From: Acetobacter cerevisiae
GTDB lineage: Bacteria > Pseudomonadota > Alphaproteobacteria > Acetobacterales > Acetobacteraceae
Direction of reading: 5' to 3'
NCBI RefSeq assembly: GCF_001580535.1
Contig: NZ_LHZA01000128.1
Coordinates: forward strand, 1-34,908
DNA length: 34,908 nt
The translations under genes and the position numbers were made by a program. The notes below the pieces were generated by a model. The model searched no databases. It saw only the letters and a list, made by a program, of their open reading frames with translations, and was not told the origin of the DNA. Positions 34,489 through 34,908 of this stretch are shown in pieces (positions within the stretch are counted from its first letter, which is position 1; the number at the start of each line of letters is the position of its first letter).

Positions 34489-34908
34489 TTATTCAGGTGT
34501 TGGTGCGCACTGCGGGGTCACCGGCTGGTCGGACATGACAGCTTTTGTAAAAATCTCTGAATCTGGCAGGGACGCATTGACTGTCTGATCGTGGTTCAGC
34601 CCTTTATAAATATGCGCCTGCACAACCGTTCCGGCCTCGCACGCGGCTTTGACCAGACCAAGCTGAAGCGGCGGCGGTACGTCCTGATCAACCTCACCTG
34701 TGCCGACAAACAACGGCTGCTTTAACTTCATGGTCGGATAAGCCATGGCGGCGAAGGCTGGGGCGAGAGCGTGCTGGTAACCGGGTTTGAGCGAATTGCT
34801 GAAATTCAGCTCCTCGGCCCGTGCTTTGCTGGTCAGCGGATACACGCACAGATCAGCCGCAGCCTGATAGGCAGGCATGGCTAGAGGTGGTCCCCATTTT
34901 TCGGACAG
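34489..34908 (-). CDS. Alpha/beta hydrolase, C-terminal part, cut by window edge
   Basis: The minus-strand frame is open to the end of the window, giving at least 139 residues with no start inside; the Met at 34878 is internal. The visible part has the late strands of an alpha/beta hydrolase: PLFVGTGEVDQDVP with a candidate catalytic Asp, and IYKGLNHDQTV with a candidate catalytic His. Cysteines in KAACEAG and QCAPTPE fit an exported lipase or esterase-like enzyme. The nucleophile elbow is outside the window. Confidence 0.7.
   Translation of the reverse strand: MSEKWGPPLAMPAYQAAADLCVYPLTSKARAEELNFSNSLKPGYQHALAPAFAAMAYPTMKLKQPLFVGTGEVDQDVPPPLQLGLVKAACEAGTVVQAHIYKGLNHDQTVNASLPDSEIFTKAVMSDQPVTPQCAPTPE

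Noticed and set aside
1-34908. CRISPR arrays, insertion sequences or prophage genes
   Set aside because: No regularly spaced repeats, transposase motifs or phage structural genes were seen; the encapsulin has an HK97 fold but stands alone with its peroxidase cargo.

Overview
The window reads as chromosomal DNA of an acetic acid bacterium (Acetobacteraceae, most like Acetobacter by moderate GC and gene content). This is inferred from the AIDA-repeat/Hint surface protein, the many TonB-dependent receptors and exported hydrolases, and an initiator tRNA end that suggests an rRNA operon just upstream. No species can be fixed from the sequence alone.

Layout. 1-25 is the 3' end of tRNA-fMet, followed by about 800 bases without a convincing gene. 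822-3197 encodes a repeat-rich protein with a C-terminal autoproteolytic Hint domain, closed by a terminator. 3467-18568 is a long co-directional island: a LysR regulator, a TonB-dependent receptor, a truncated NagX-like acyltransferase remnant, two S12 (class C beta-lactamase fold) hydrolases, a DadA-type FAD D-amino acid dehydrogenase, a Tat-exported penicillin-acylase-family Ntn amidohydrolase, a third S12 hydrolase, an S9 prolyl-oligopeptidase-family peptidase and a class A beta-lactamase-like hydrolase. Several junctions overlap or are nearly contiguous. The set looks like a pathway that takes up and dismantles an acylated, D-residue-containing peptide or amide, such as peptidoglycan stems, non-ribosomal peptides or beta-lactams. 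The substrate is unknown.

18645-23220 is a probable phosphate-starvation unit: a three-repeat Pho-box-like element, a second TonB-dependent receptor and a Tat-exported phospholipase C. On the minus strand, 25152-23321 encodes a DyP peroxidase with a C-terminal encapsulin-targeting peptide, followed 8 bases later by its family 1 encapsulin shell, so this is a complete cargo-shell nanocompartment operon.

25335-32374 is an iron region. A minus-strand operon (catecholate siderophore receptor, Sel1-repeat protein, PiuC-type dioxygenase) diverges from exbB-exbD-tonB, with Fur-box-like sequences on both sides of the divergent promoter region. The ExbBD-TonB motor could also energise the two other receptors. 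A TetR regulator, an M24/creatinase-fold enzyme with altered metal ligands, an NADPH-dependent F420-reductase-like protein and the C-terminal part of an alpha/beta hydrolase cut by the window edge complete the region.
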